DNA of 64,000 nucleotides from Fibrobacter sp. (GCA_017649565.1 JAGCGO010000057.1:44287-108286); one strand, 5' to 3'; shown: positions 19,901 through 27,919, numbered from the stretch's first letter. Notes: a model not told the origin generated them from the sequence alone. Made by a program: numbers and translations.

Positions 19901-22900
19901 CACCCACAATAAAGTCACCACAAGATGCGTCATAGATATGGGCATTGTCATTATCATCATTTCTTTCGCAAGAAACGATAACGGAAGCCTCGTTCACGGT
20001 TCCACGAGCCCTAGGTGTCTCTATCGGATAGCCATGGTAGCCTTCGTCTTCGAACCAATAGTTTTCGGAACGCAGGCGGCCACGCTTATAAGTTTCCAAT
20101 TCCCTTGCAGAATAGGCGTACAAGCCTTTACCACGAGGTCTTACATAGCGGCAAACAAAGTCGTTTGGATTATCAGCAATTTGCCACTGCTTCAAAATCT
20201 TATAGTGATCAAGCAAGTGATTATCATCCAAATCGCAACCATTGTAGTAATATGTCACCTTACAGTTCTTACCTTCAAACCACGACGACATACCGACCCA
20301 AGGAGTCACATCCATGGAATCAGGAACCATTCCTCCTGTATAGTTGGCCTTGAAGGAACAGCTCACTTTCGGGGTGTCCCAGCAATTTTCATCGTAGTCA
20401 TAGCTACGCCAGCCAATATCGTACAATTCATACGACGTAAACGTATACTCAAACAAGGTGATGTGCAGCAGCAACGTTTCTATGACAAACTTATACGGAT
20501 AGCCAATTTTGAAGCCGACGTACTGATGTGCTTCATCGTTCAAAGTAATGGCCTTTCCATTTTTTGTTCCAAAGGCATTCTTCAGTTCCTGGCTAGACAA
20601 ATCAAATTCAGTCACAGCCATGCCGGATTCATTGCCGCCATTAAGATTGTTCTTGCTAAGAATCAATCTAATCTTATCACCATTCACATCCAGGTTCAAA
20701 GTCAGTCGTTTCAAACGAGAAGCGGTGGCGGACCAATCCTCGTACGGTCCACTCTTGATCTTCTTGTCATAGCACTTCGAGTAATTGTTATACTGATCTG
20801 TTACATAACAAAGTCTCGCATACGCAATAGTCTCATGAGTAATAATATTCATGGTGAAGTATTCAGAAGCATTTGCGTTAGACCTTATAACAAGACCGTC
20901 ATCTATCAAGAGCTGACCAAAATTGAACAATTCGGCAATTCGATCGAAGAATTCAGATGTTGCAGAAGGAATCATCATCATGGCAGTCATCATTCCATTG
21001 GAACCCGCAACAACTCGACTCAAGAAGACAGACGGCTTTCCAGTCACTTCCTGAGCAATCACTCTTTTTCCAAATCCTTCCGGATGTTTAATTCTTCCAG
21101 ATCCAATTTGCGGGAACTTGAAGGAACTTCCATTATTCGAGTAAACCATCAGCCAATCGGCATCTTCAGTACGGCCCTCGTAAGGAGTCTGTCCCACAGC
21201 ACAATGCGTTGAACCGCTCTTACAATAGTCGATGCAATGTACGTCATTTTCAATGTCGGTAGCAGTACACCAACCGGAGCTCTTGAAGTCTTCAAAATTC
21301 GTATAGAAGCAGTGCGCATCCTTCTGGCCAAACCAAGCCGTCACAGAGTCTTTTCCACCCTGTAAAATCATCTTGAACGGCATAACATCGAATTGATCTT
21401 CGGGTTTGCGGTCGCCACAAGATGGTCCATTACACATCCAATAAGAGAACCGTCCCGATCCGCCATCCTTTGACAGATAAACCGTATCGCCAGCATACAG
21501 TTCCGTGGCAAACGTGCAGATATTCCCTGAACAAGACATATCATCACTATGCACATAGCCATCCATCAGACGTTGATAATTGACTTTGATTCCCGTATTT
21601 TTATTGGGGCCTTCAATCTTCACAACGAGAGTATCGCGTTTGCGCTTAAGAGACGCGGGTAATCTGTAATCGCCCTTATGCGATTTCAATTCCAAGAACT
21701 TCGGCGGGATATAAGCCTCGCAAAGATGGTTCAAAGGAAGCATTCTTTCCAAGTTGACCTGGGTACCACCAGTATAGCAGTTCCACTTGTTGTTTTTCTC
21801 CAGAGGGAAGCATCCCGATCCACGAGCAGTCACCCACGTATCCTTTTCATCATTAAACAATGATCCGCAAGAGGGGATATTATATATGTCGGTGCACTCA
21901 ATCCCATACGCCTGTACAAAATCACCCCTTTCGCCTTCGCTAAGCTGGCTACAATTCACTTCTTCGCGAACCACTTGCACACGGTTGCTAATATATACAT
22001 AGGATTGCGTAGGAGAGCGAATAATGCAATTGTTGCAGACCTTGAGGTGCATGTCCACACCTCCGAGTTCCGCATCCTCTGAAGTACTCACACGGAATAC
22101 AGGAATATCATCCCCTGTTGGAATTGTATGCAGCGTATATATCTTCCAACCATTATCGACACTTGTAAGCGTCAAATTCGGGTGAATGGGCTCCACAGTC
22201 CAGCCACTCAACAAATGGTCAGGGACCATGATATCCAAATCAATTGCCGTTGCACTCGATGTCGTAGACAAACGAACATCAACACTGTTACCCGTCGAAA
22301 TTTCCTTGTTTTCGTCATCAGGATGGAATTTCACTTCGGAATTTTCGCCAAGGCTGCCTTCCACAACAACATAGACCGGGACATAGCCACCAGCGTCATC
22401 GCCATAGCTACACATATACCTTCCTTCGGGCAATGCGGACAGTTTAGAGTCACCCGTGGGAATTTCATTCGGGCAAGTCATCTTAGAAGCAACCTTTTTT
22501 GCCTTAGAGCCATTCAAGCCAATAACGTTGTAGTAATCCGAAAGGTGGCCATAAGCATCGCGAGGCAGGTAGATTACGCGGGGCAAAACAATCTCCGAAG
22601 GGGTGACCGTCTGGTACGCCTGAATTCCTTGCGGCAAAGGCTCCTTGTTCCTATACTGGGATTCCACTTCGACAATGAGCTGCGGAGATGTAGAGATATG
22701 GTACGGGTCCACCGTCTGGAACGGATCCAGGCCAGCAATCCCCACAGTCCCAGAGAAAGCTGTACACATATTAGTGCCATCGAACTCGCAGAGCACCGAG
22801 GATTTGACAAGAGCCTTGAACAATGTCGGATTGAAGCTTACGGCCAATGTATTATTACCAGCAAGCGAATTCAACTGAGAACAGCCCTGCATATACACGG

Positions 22901-24701
22901 AACCGAGTACCGGAGTTCCCGCCCTAGTATCAAAGCGACCGATATCGTCAACACTGTAAATAAAATAATTGTACACGGCATTGGCTTTATTCTGGTTAGT
23001 CTTCAAAGCCGTCTCAGACGATGCATTTTTCCATCCGTCCGGGAGATAAATCATCACATTTGCACTATGGTCCGTTTCGGGCAGTTCCAGTTCGGCCTGT
23101 GGGGCGCTAGAGGAATTGATGATAAAAATGAAATTACCAGACAACTTATCTTCTGTGGACCTCCACTTGGGGGCATGATCCCATTTAACGACAAGCCAGG
23201 TATTGTCCAAGAGTTGATCATCCGTGTTCGCCGTATTGTAGCACGTATTCAAAGCCTGCACCGGGAACTCAATGTCATTCTTCCAGATATCTTCACTACA
23301 GCCGAACCTCGAATTCGCGGAATGAACAAAATCGGAATTCAATATACCCGTATTGAACTGTATGCGATCCTTAGAATATCCGCACTCAGGATAACGCTCC
23401 GACGAAATCATATTGCGATACACGACCAAGCTGTCTGCATTCCAGTCCTTGTATTCATCTTCCAAAGGCATCGAAATCAAGCTGCCCTTATAGGCGACGT
23501 AAATATTGCCATTCGTAGACTTAGCGCACTTAAACATTGCGCCACCGCACACATTGCCGTCACTTATATTCTGGAAAGAGGCCAAATAAAGCTTATCATC
23601 GGGACTAACACCAAACCGGGTCTTGCTCACAAAATTGGAACCAATATTACCTGAAGTCGTCGAGTTATCGCGAATGAATGCATTGTGCAAAACCTCAATG
23701 GAATCCGTTTTCGCTGTGGTCGACGACGGGAAATTTATTTTGCCATTCAAGACAAGGTTTTCATGCATCTTGATGTAACTGATGCCCGTATTCCCTGAGA
23801 AATGGTCGATATTGCCATTCGAGGTCACGTCACCATAAAAATCAAACTTGCCACCCACAACTGCAGGGGCTCCACCGGGAAGATTTTGAGCATAGGTAGA
23901 AAGATTATTGACTTTCATTCCCCCATTTAAGTAGGTGCTCCCCGATACGGACATTCTATTAGAAGACGCCGTTCCATACAACGTACCGCCGATATAAAGG
24001 TCCCCACTCACGTTGAGGTTGTTCCCGAAGGACAAATCCCCCGTTACATACAGGTCCTTCACATCACCATTATTGTTTACATAGAAGTTTCCATCTAAAA
24101 CAAGGTATTCCGAAACGTTAATCCTGTTCAAGGCCTGTCCGCCTGCTCCCGCAACCGCCGGAGTCTGCTTGATAAAGGCCGAAGACACTTCAATAACATC
24201 AGCAGTAGCAAGACCTCCGTGGAAAGCGTCCTTATAGTCAACCGTACGTTCTTCCGTAGGAATTTCAATCTGGTACAAACCGTTCACGTTGAAGATAGCG
24301 ACTTCGCTGTACTTCACGTTTTCCCTAGTAGTCCCCAAAGAGACAATCTTGATCTTGTACCGCGAGGAGTTTTCGACGTTCACACCCATGAGCCAGACAC
24401 TGTCTCTCATCTTGGCCGAACCCATTCTCGGCAAAACGGAGTTCAGCAAAATGGGCTTTTTTTCGTTTTCAAAGTACTGCCTTATAACAGCACCTAGGTC
24501 ATTACCGTTGAAAGTCATCCATGAGCGAGCGGCCTCGATACCGGATAGAGCAGCCTGACGGGCCTCGTTCACCTGCAAGCGCGCGGCAGAAGAAGAATTA
24601 ACTGAGCTAACCCACTTGTATGTGGCAGTCGCAGCAATCGTGGCCACCATCATGAACAGCAGCACGGTTACAAGAGATACACCTTTTTTCATCTTTCTCA
24701 T
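16971..24701 (-). CDS. Giant PilX-like minor pilin/adhesin A (2,576 aa)
   Basis: Largest protein in the window and longest of the three giants. The start MRKMKKG at 24701 has GAGAAAG upstream; a start at the second Met is possible. A prepilin-like helix follows the Gly (VSLVTVLLFMMVATIAATAT), with Thr instead of Glu at +5. Beta-helix-like G-D-L/N-L-x-V-x-G repeats occupy about 190-330. A shared block near 715 reads LPRVIYLPRDAYGHLSDYY. The Cys-rich lectin-like region runs from about 1128 (HCFYTNF) to 1487 (YYYNGCDL). The C-terminal third has the most Ig-like modules of the three, each with a Cys-pair signature such as NCPPQGC, GCEDNAC, NCAGC, GACSDGSC, GCSDGC or NCNSGC. Many Cys imply disulfides and export to the cell surface. 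It follows the PilW-like gene by 11 bases in an operon opened by FimT- and PilV-like pilins. No enzyme motif recognised. Confidence 0.75.
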   Translation of the reverse strand: MRKMKKGVSLVTVLLFMMVATIAATATYKWVSSVNSSSAARLQVNEARQAALSGIEAARSWMTFNGNDLGAVIRQYFENEKKPILLNSVLPRMGSAKMRDSVWLMGVNVENSSRYKIKIVSLGTTRENVKYSEVAIFNVNGLYQIEIPTEERTVDYKDAFHGGLATADVIEVSSAFIKQTPAVAGAGGQALNRINVSEYLVLDGNFYVNNNGDVKDLYVTGDLSFGNNLNVSGDLYIGGTLYGTASSNRMSVSGSTYLNGGMKVNNLSTYAQNLPGGAPAVVGGKFDFYGDVTSNGNIDHFSGNTGISYIKMHENLVLNGKINFPSSTTAKTDSIEVLHNAFIRDNSTTSGNIGSNFVSKTRFGVSPDDKLYLASFQNISDGNVCGGAMFKCAKSTNGNIYVAYKGSLISMPLEDEYKDWNADSLVVYRNMISSERYPECGYSKDRIQFNTGILNSDFVHSANSRFGCSEDIWKNDIEFPVQALNTCYNTANTDDQLLDNTWLVVKWDHAPKWRSTEDKLSGNFIFIINSSSAPQAELELPETDHSANVMIYLPDGWKNASSETALKTNQNKANAVYNYFIYSVDDIGRFDTRAGTPVLGSVYMQGCSQLNSLAGNNTLAVSFNPTLFKALVKSSVLCEFDGTNMCTAFSGTVGIAGLDPFQTVDPYHISTSPQLIVEVESQYRNKEPLPQGIQAYQTVTPSEIVLPRVIYLPRDAYGHLSDYYNVIGLNGSKAKKVASKMTCPNEIPTGDSKLSALPEGRYMCSYGDDAGGYVPVYVVVEGSLGENSEVKFHPDDENKEISTGNSVDVRLSTTSSATAIDLDIMVPDHLLSGWTVEPIHPNLTLTSVDNGWKIYTLHTIPTGDDIPVFRVSTSEDAELGGVDMHLKVCNNCIIRSPTQSYVYISNRVQVVREEVNCSQLSEGERGDFVQAYGIECTDIYNIPSCGSLFNDEKDTWVTARGSGCFPLEKNNKWNCYTGGTQVNLERMLPLNHLCEAYIPPKFLELKSHKGDYRLPASLKRKRDTLVVKIEGPNKNTGIKVNYQRLMDGYVHSDDMSCSGNICTFATELYAGDTVYLSKDGGSGRFSYWMCNGPSCGDRKPEDQFDVMPFKMILQGGKDSVTAWFGQKDAHCFYTNFEDFKSSGWCTATDIENDVHCIDYCKSGSTHCAVGQTPYEGRTEDADWLMVYSNNGSSFKFPQIGSGRIKHPEGFGKRVIAQEVTGKPSVFLSRVVAGSNGMMTAMMMIPSATSEFFDRIAELFNFGQLLIDDGLVIRSNANASEYFTMNIITHETIAYARLCYVTDQYNNYSKCYDKKIKSGPYEDWSATASRLKRLTLNLDVNGDKIRLILSKNNLNGGNESGMAVTEFDLSSQELKNAFGTKNGKAITLNDEAHQYVGFKIGYPYKFVIETLLLHITLFEYTFTSYELYDIGWRSYDYDENCWDTPKVSCSFKANYTGGMVPDSMDVTPWVGMSSWFEGKNCKVTYYYNGCDLDDNHLLDHYKILKQWQIADNPNDFVCRYVRPRGKGLYAYSARELETYKRGRLRSENYWFEDEGYHGYPIETPRARGTVNEASVIVSCERNDDNDNAHIYDASCGDFIVGEYKQCDESYSEMLSFPQNCYATDGSCFVELDTIFNVREAHITFTLEDAPQTVIKPYLVDIDSNISELNVEKVSDTEYRIDVEAVSDAPGFNPQNLRGILFKNVSHVFTVNHVQSKCRYAFSLECKDGSYSFLTKRWTVSASVVHPERAETCEIIPLEDGFEIHSADVPEPQACGEDFVQFYDQDNVYGQFVQRNYAFKVVAKDVHGDVLDECETPVKTFDPFEVHCSLSADTVEQGFGIPLLRFSIDNCPPQGCPYTITYPAEFGLDPEEGWLIPGDQYQNCPGGSCTSINTEQNKLSKGDYEYQVDVMGHTCPVDSNKFYIAPEPEKGTCSDPRIEIDEDGKEYFAASIAFGEGGYWKGSIAGSARIVYTDYLGNVFEVDNKKISTADSVFFNENIKQTVTEFKYELPKGMFQCNTGVCNFLVSLLLYGGDYCTKEWKVRAVSNFNSSCPSIQNQNASSMVNFQPVIGGCEDNACKWSVKRNEVTIAEGSSYDGSSLLTFSDAGAAGTKTYTFAVTADDEFSQSLFNCDFNVTYTNDGLSVENCGFTNTTEWGGIAKYTFRTNCAGCSYDLRSPTGVGYSGTTNSLENDATDVEFTISKAETFNLTVNGKAIEECADKIPVMGTIPASCDIGNSATKLYSDQKAMFTATFGACSDGSCKWPWVLKKNNGEIFSGEVQSNGTIQKEITGGGTYALFLNGSDAAACTIEITDEGPTPSGIGSCRFEKDEYSNNEGYVKFIATGVSAMNESWTIKKGNTVFASGSGLNKLDEEFSTYGSNNFKATSATAGTYVFTLNNSGKTCSADLNVKKKSINSCTKKDRKLYVQTTGCSDGCKTYYKRTDRNSAEGSVTITSYKEISVERSDKKYTVYFDGEPSSAVNCVSGNAPQTSTIKCSLSGSYGYYTVTATATNCNSGCHYILYRGNERPSDYDDPNAYPEIISEGTISWNSVSVKNVGDKWFRVTLVENGSEIAVGTCK

Positions 24702-24712
24702 ACTTTCTCACT

Positions 24713-26026
24713 CTAGTCCTTCGGACCATTGCTTGGCGTTGGAACAACTAGGGCAACATCTCCCTTCTCGCCGTTCCGGCCAACCTGCAGTTTAATTTTA
24801 AAGGCTTTCACATTGGCCTTATCCGCCAACGCCGGTTTGTAGGAGTCAACAAACTCAAAATTAGAGGTTTCCACCTTATTCAATTCCAAGTTGCTAATGG
24901 CAATTCTACCCCTCTGTGCCATGGGCGAATAAAATGCGAACGTGAATGCGAGGCACAAATTCTTCTTGGAATTATTTACGGAGAAGCGCATCGAGCGCTT
25001 GTTATTCGCCGCAGCATCAATCGGCGGATAGAAGGCGAAATCCGGCAAATCCGCATCCATCTGCCCCGCCATATTGCGGAAACCGACAGTCATATGGTCC
25101 ATGCCCGGAGTAAACGAGCGCATCATATTTTCATTCAAGAACGGAATCCTAAAGGAAATCTCATATTCCACATTCGGTTCCAAGTTGACCTTCGTGCACA
25201 CATCCGACCAAGCAGCAGCTAAAGGAATCTCTCCCGTTCCCCCTACGACAAAAACCTGATTTGCCTTTTTGGTGTTCCCTATTTTCTCGGCGTCTACGTC
25301 ATAATTGGATTCGAAATTGGAGAGCGTAACACTCGACCCGCCCCTTTCAGGATCACGATCCACACTGAAAAAATCGTTTCCCTGGATTCGGGGGAAAAGA
25401 CGGAATGCATGATCGGCGACATTTGCCGTAGAGGGCAACAGTCTTGGAGAAACTCCAGCGGCGGCACTGTTGTAATCGCTATTCAACACGGCCGGCTTAG
25501 CGGGGATAACTTTGAACAATTCCACATTATCCAATATTTCGACAGAAGGCGGATCCGACTCAGGGCACGATGCCGGCGCTGACGCCAACCTGCTTTTGTC
25601 CTTGTCGATAGTCTTACATCTACGGAAAAGACGTTTATTTTGCAGGAACCAGGCGACTTCTTCGATAGAGCGATAACGTCCCAGCGAATCATAGCTCATA
25701 CGGCGAAGCACCAGGGAATCCCCGTTCATACGGAACGACGAGGAATCCCCGTTATCGACATCCATGTAAACCAAGTTCGACTTGAAAAATACGTCCGAAG
25801 TTTTGCCATCCCCTGATTCCTTGGCACTCTTCGCCCCCATCAGGGCAATATCTTCCTGGATGAGCATTCCCGCATCATCGGCAGTCGCATTCGCCTTGAT
25901 CATGCTTTCAGTCCTGACGCGCATCTTGGTGCTGTTACTGAAAGCCTGGCCCGCAACGATGACCACTATCCCGAGGATAGCGATGTAGACCATCAATTCC
26001 ATCAAGGTGAAGCCGGATTTTCTCAT
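24713..26026 (-). CDS. PilW-like minor pilin with C-terminal jelly-roll domain, cassette A
   Basis: 437 residues from MRKSG at 26026. This start overlaps the PilV-like stop as ATGA; the frame open to 26077 would only add residues from inside that gene. F-T-L-M-E gives the canonical Glu5, followed by 'LMVYIAILGIVVIVAGQAF'. The pilin core runs to about 235. An extra domain then begins at 'LSNFESNYDVDAEKIGN', which resembles the NxxFE start of CBM4/9 modules. It continues through 'EYEISFRIPF', 'MRFSVNNS', 'NLCLAFTFAFYSP' and 'GRIAISNLELNKVE'. Such a fusion is not usual for PilW. Neighbours on both sides are other minor-pilin-like proteins. Pilin assignment is firm; carbohydrate binding is an inference from the strand pattern. 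Confidence 0.78.
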   Translation of the reverse strand: MRKSGFTLMELMVYIAILGIVVIVAGQAFSNSTKMRVRTESMIKANATADDAGMLIQEDIALMGAKSAKESGDGKTSDVFFKSNLVYMDVDNGDSSSFRMNGDSLVLRRMSYDSLGRYRSIEEVAWFLQNKRLFRRCKTIDKDKSRLASAPASCPESDPPSVEILDNVELFKVIPAKPAVLNSDYNSAAAGVSPRLLPSTANVADHAFRLFPRIQGNDFFSVDRDPERGGSSVTLSNFESNYDVDAEKIGNTKKANQVFVVGGTGEIPLAAAWSDVCTKVNLEPNVEYEISFRIPFLNENMMRSFTPGMDHMTVGFRNMAGQMDADLPDFAFYPPIDAAANNKRSMRFSVNNSKKNLCLAFTFAFYSPMAQRGRIAISNLELNKVETSNFEFVDSYKPALADKANVKAFKIKLQVGRNGEKGDVALVVPTPSNGPKD

Positions 26027-26478
26027 CTTACCACACTTGATACATTGACGGACTGTTCGGAACCTTTGAAGTTCCATGACACCTTCACGTCCACCTGCTT
26101 TGCATACACGTGCGACACGGTCTCGTAGTTGGACACGGACGAAGCGGATTCGCTGACGGCACCCACGGTAACGTCGGCACGGTAGGTGAGAGTGGACTTG
26201 CCGCCCGGACCACGGTCCCAGGACTTGACGATATCGTCCTTGGTGAACGACGCAATGGAGGCGACCCCGACGGTCTTGAGGGAATCGATAATATTCTGCG
26301 CGACCTCGACGGCGCCATCGCGCCCACGAATTCTTAGGAGGGATTCACGGTTGCCGACCTGCATATGCAATAGCGCGAGGTACAAGAAGCCAAGCACGGC
26401 AGCAGAGATGAGGACTTCGACGATTCCAAAACCGGACAGGTTGCCAAAAATCTTTTTTCTAAAATCTTTTTTTAGCAT
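26023..26478 (-). CDS. PilV-like minor pilin, cassette A
   Basis: 151-residue prepilin. The leader of 16 residues ends in Gly, followed by F-G-I-V-E-V-L (Glu5) and the helix 'ISAAVLGFLYLALLHMQVG'. The stretch 'ESLLRIRGRDGAVEVAQNI' is shared with the cassette B paralogue. Start and upstream stop overlap as TAATG, and the end overlaps the PilW-like start, so the pilin genes are tightly coupled. Expected to act with FimT/PilW/PilX-like partners to prime pilus assembly or sit at its tip. Confidence 0.78.
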   Translation of the reverse strand: MLKKDFRKKIFGNLSGFGIVEVLISAAVLGFLYLALLHMQVGNRESLLRIRGRDGAVEVAQNIIDSLKTVGVASIASFTKDDIVKSWDRGPGGKSTLTYRADVTVGAVSESASSVSNYETVSHVYAKQVDVKVSWNFKGSEQSVNVSSVVR

Positions 26479-27014
26479 TAGAGGCCCACCCAGTTCGTGC
26501 CGTCGTAAGAAATTTGCGGAATAATATTGTTTTTTTCTTTTATCTTAAGCGCCATGGCTTTTTTATTGCTAGCCCCATACTTGATAACAGCACAGCCTTG
26601 CACCGGGGCAGCACTCAAGCCGAACTTGGGCTCAAAATCTGCGCCCTTATTATCACCGGCAAACCAGTTTTTCTTACATTCACCAAGTGCGGAACCCTCA
26701 AATTCAAGGGGGGCTTCGAGAGTGTAGGAACTGAGTTCCTTAGTCGTGGCGTGATTACAGTCGCCCTTGACGGCATAAATCCGCGGACCTTTGACCTTAA
26801 CGCAAACCTTGTCGGAAATGCGGTTCGTCTCGTTGGCAACGCGTTCTAGATAGGCGGTGACATTAATGGCAGCATCCTTAATGCGATTATTCTGAACCGC
26901 GCCCCTCAGCCCCGCGACACCTATAGTCGAAAGAATACCCATGATGGTAACCACCACGAGCAGTTCAACAATAGTAAACCCTTTTTTCATCTCTCTCGAA
27001 TGTAACATATGCAT
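26478..27014 (-). CDS. GspH/FimT-like pseudopilin heading the pilin operon
   Basis: 178-residue prepilin. 'MKKG' is followed by F-T-I-V-E-L-L-V-V-V, a textbook class III signal with Glu5, and the helix 'TIMGILSTIGVAGLRGAVQ'. The pattern 'NNRIKDAAINVTAYLERVANETNR' after the helix matches GspH/FimT pilins, where short-lived minor pilins start assembly. The start at 27014 is chosen because AGGAG lies nine bases upstream (27024-27028). An internal Met at 26990 has only GAGAGAG touching the codon. It is the first gene of the longest pilin cassette, is present once, and is preceded by a palindrome and a gap that should contain the promoter. No major pilin, PilB, PilC or PilQ is in the window, so the assembly machine must be encoded elsewhere. 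Confidence 0.78.
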   Translation of the reverse strand: MHMLHSREMKKGFTIVELLVVVTIMGILSTIGVAGLRGAVQNNRIKDAAINVTAYLERVANETNRISDKVCVKVKGPRIYAVKGDCNHATTKELSSYTLEAPLEFEGSALGECKKNWFAGDNKGADFEPKFGLSAAPVQGCAVIKYGASNKKAMALKIKEKNNIIPQISYDGTNWVGL

Positions 27015-27030
27015 ACCCTATTTCTCCTAA

Positions 27031-27045
27031 GTGATTGGTAATCAC
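27031..27045. promoter_or_regulatory. Palindromic operator-like site
   Basis: A 15-base perfect palindrome with 6-base arms and a 3-base spacer, next to the ribosome binding site of the FimT-like gene. Its size and place suit a repressor or activator site. No regulator gene is nearby. Confidence 0.35.
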
Positions 27046-27263
27046 AAAGTAAGAAATATTCGCAGACAACTTTCGAATAGATAAGGAAGGGGAGCTCGCT
27101 TTTCAGAAGCAAGCCCCACCCTACTTACCAATACTAATATAAGTAATTATCACGACGGCATCAAGTGAGTATGTTAACATTTTCTTACCCTCAACTGAAC
27201 GTAAATAAATATTAACACTCCAAAATAATGCGGAGGCACCCATTTTTGCCGAAAAAATGAAAT

Positions 27264-27290
27264 AAGCCGGACTTTTGTCCGGCTTTTTGT
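27264..27290. terminator. Terminator of the 27326-27895 gene
   Basis: AAGCCGGAC (27264-27272) and GTCCGGCTT (27277-27285) form a 9-bp stem with a 4-base loop. T-rich tracts follow on both strands, so it can stop transcription from either side. Confidence 0.75.
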
Positions 27291-27325
27291 CGTGAAAAGA
27301 TGTTTACGCGGGAGGCTGGTCGGTT

Positions 27326-27895
27326 TTACTTCTTGGACTTCTTCTTGAGGCCCAGCGTACCCTGCTTGTACTCGTGGATGCAGGTGACGGCAGCCATCTT
27401 GCACGGGGTGGAATTGTCGTAGTAAACCACGCGGTCGTTGCGGAAGAGCTCGATCACGAGGTTCTTGAAGTCGGCGCTAGTGCCCTTCATGAAAACGCGG
27501 TCGTAGAAGATGTCCATGTCGCGGGTAACGACGGTGACCTTCACATCGCCGCTGTACTGACCGACCTTGCCCTGGATGTGCAGGCCGTAGGGAATCTCGG
27601 TGACCTTGAGGTACTTGAGGGTCGCGGGGACCTCGTAGCTGAGATCGGCCCACGTGGCGGCCTTGCCCTCGTCACGGAGGTGGAACCACGGGGTAAGATC
27701 CTCGGTGTTCTCGCCGAGAGAGGACTCGATGGCCTCGTTCAGGCTAACCAGGTAACTGTCGCGGATGAGCGCAAGTTCTTCCTTGAGGATAGTGAAGTTG
27801 TCAGGGGGTTCCGAGCCGTCGTCGACGGCAAATGCCGGAACAAAGGAGGCAAGGCACACGGCCAGCGCGAAAATGAGGGAGGTTGTTCTTTTCAT
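27326..27895 (-). CDS. Secreted protein of unknown function
   Basis: 189 residues from MKRTTSL at 27895; the frame open to 27940 adds a poor extension. Residues 1-22 are a signal peptide (LIFALAVCLASFVPAFA), so the product is periplasmic or secreted. The mature part is mixed alpha/beta with two Cys near the end ('TPCKMAAVTCIHEY') and a very basic tail (LKKKSKK). I recognise no family. It stands alone between the pilin promoter region and tRNA-Leu, with its own terminator. Confidence 0.7.
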   Translation of the reverse strand: MKRTTSLIFALAVCLASFVPAFAVDDGSEPPDNFTILKEELALIRDSYLVSLNEAIESSLGENTEDLTPWFHLRDEGKAATWADLSYEVPATLKYLKVTEIPYGLHIQGKVGQYSGDVKVTVVTRDMDIFYDRVFMKGTSADFKNLVIELFRNDRVVYYDNSTPCKMAAVTCIHEYKQGTLGLKKKSKK

Positions 27896-27919
27896 AAAAT
27901 AAAAGTTAACAAATTTTGC

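Larger units (their letters stand above)
27015..27325. promoter_or_regulatory. 311-bp upstream region of the pilin block
   Basis: No gene seen. It contains a ribosome binding site (27024-27028) and the palindrome GTGATT-GGT-AATCAC at 27031-27045 directly upstream of it. An imperfect GC-rich hairpin lies at 27092-27119 and AT-rich sequence follows. At the far end is the shared terminator hairpin. The pilin promoter should lie on the minus strand here, but I cannot name a clear -35/-10 pair. Confidence 0.5.

Noticed and set aside
686..24701. Polyketide or non-ribosomal synthetase as the reason for the gene size
   Set aside because: No carrier-protein, condensation or ketosynthase motif. The proteins are Cys-rich, exported and begin with a prepilin helix.
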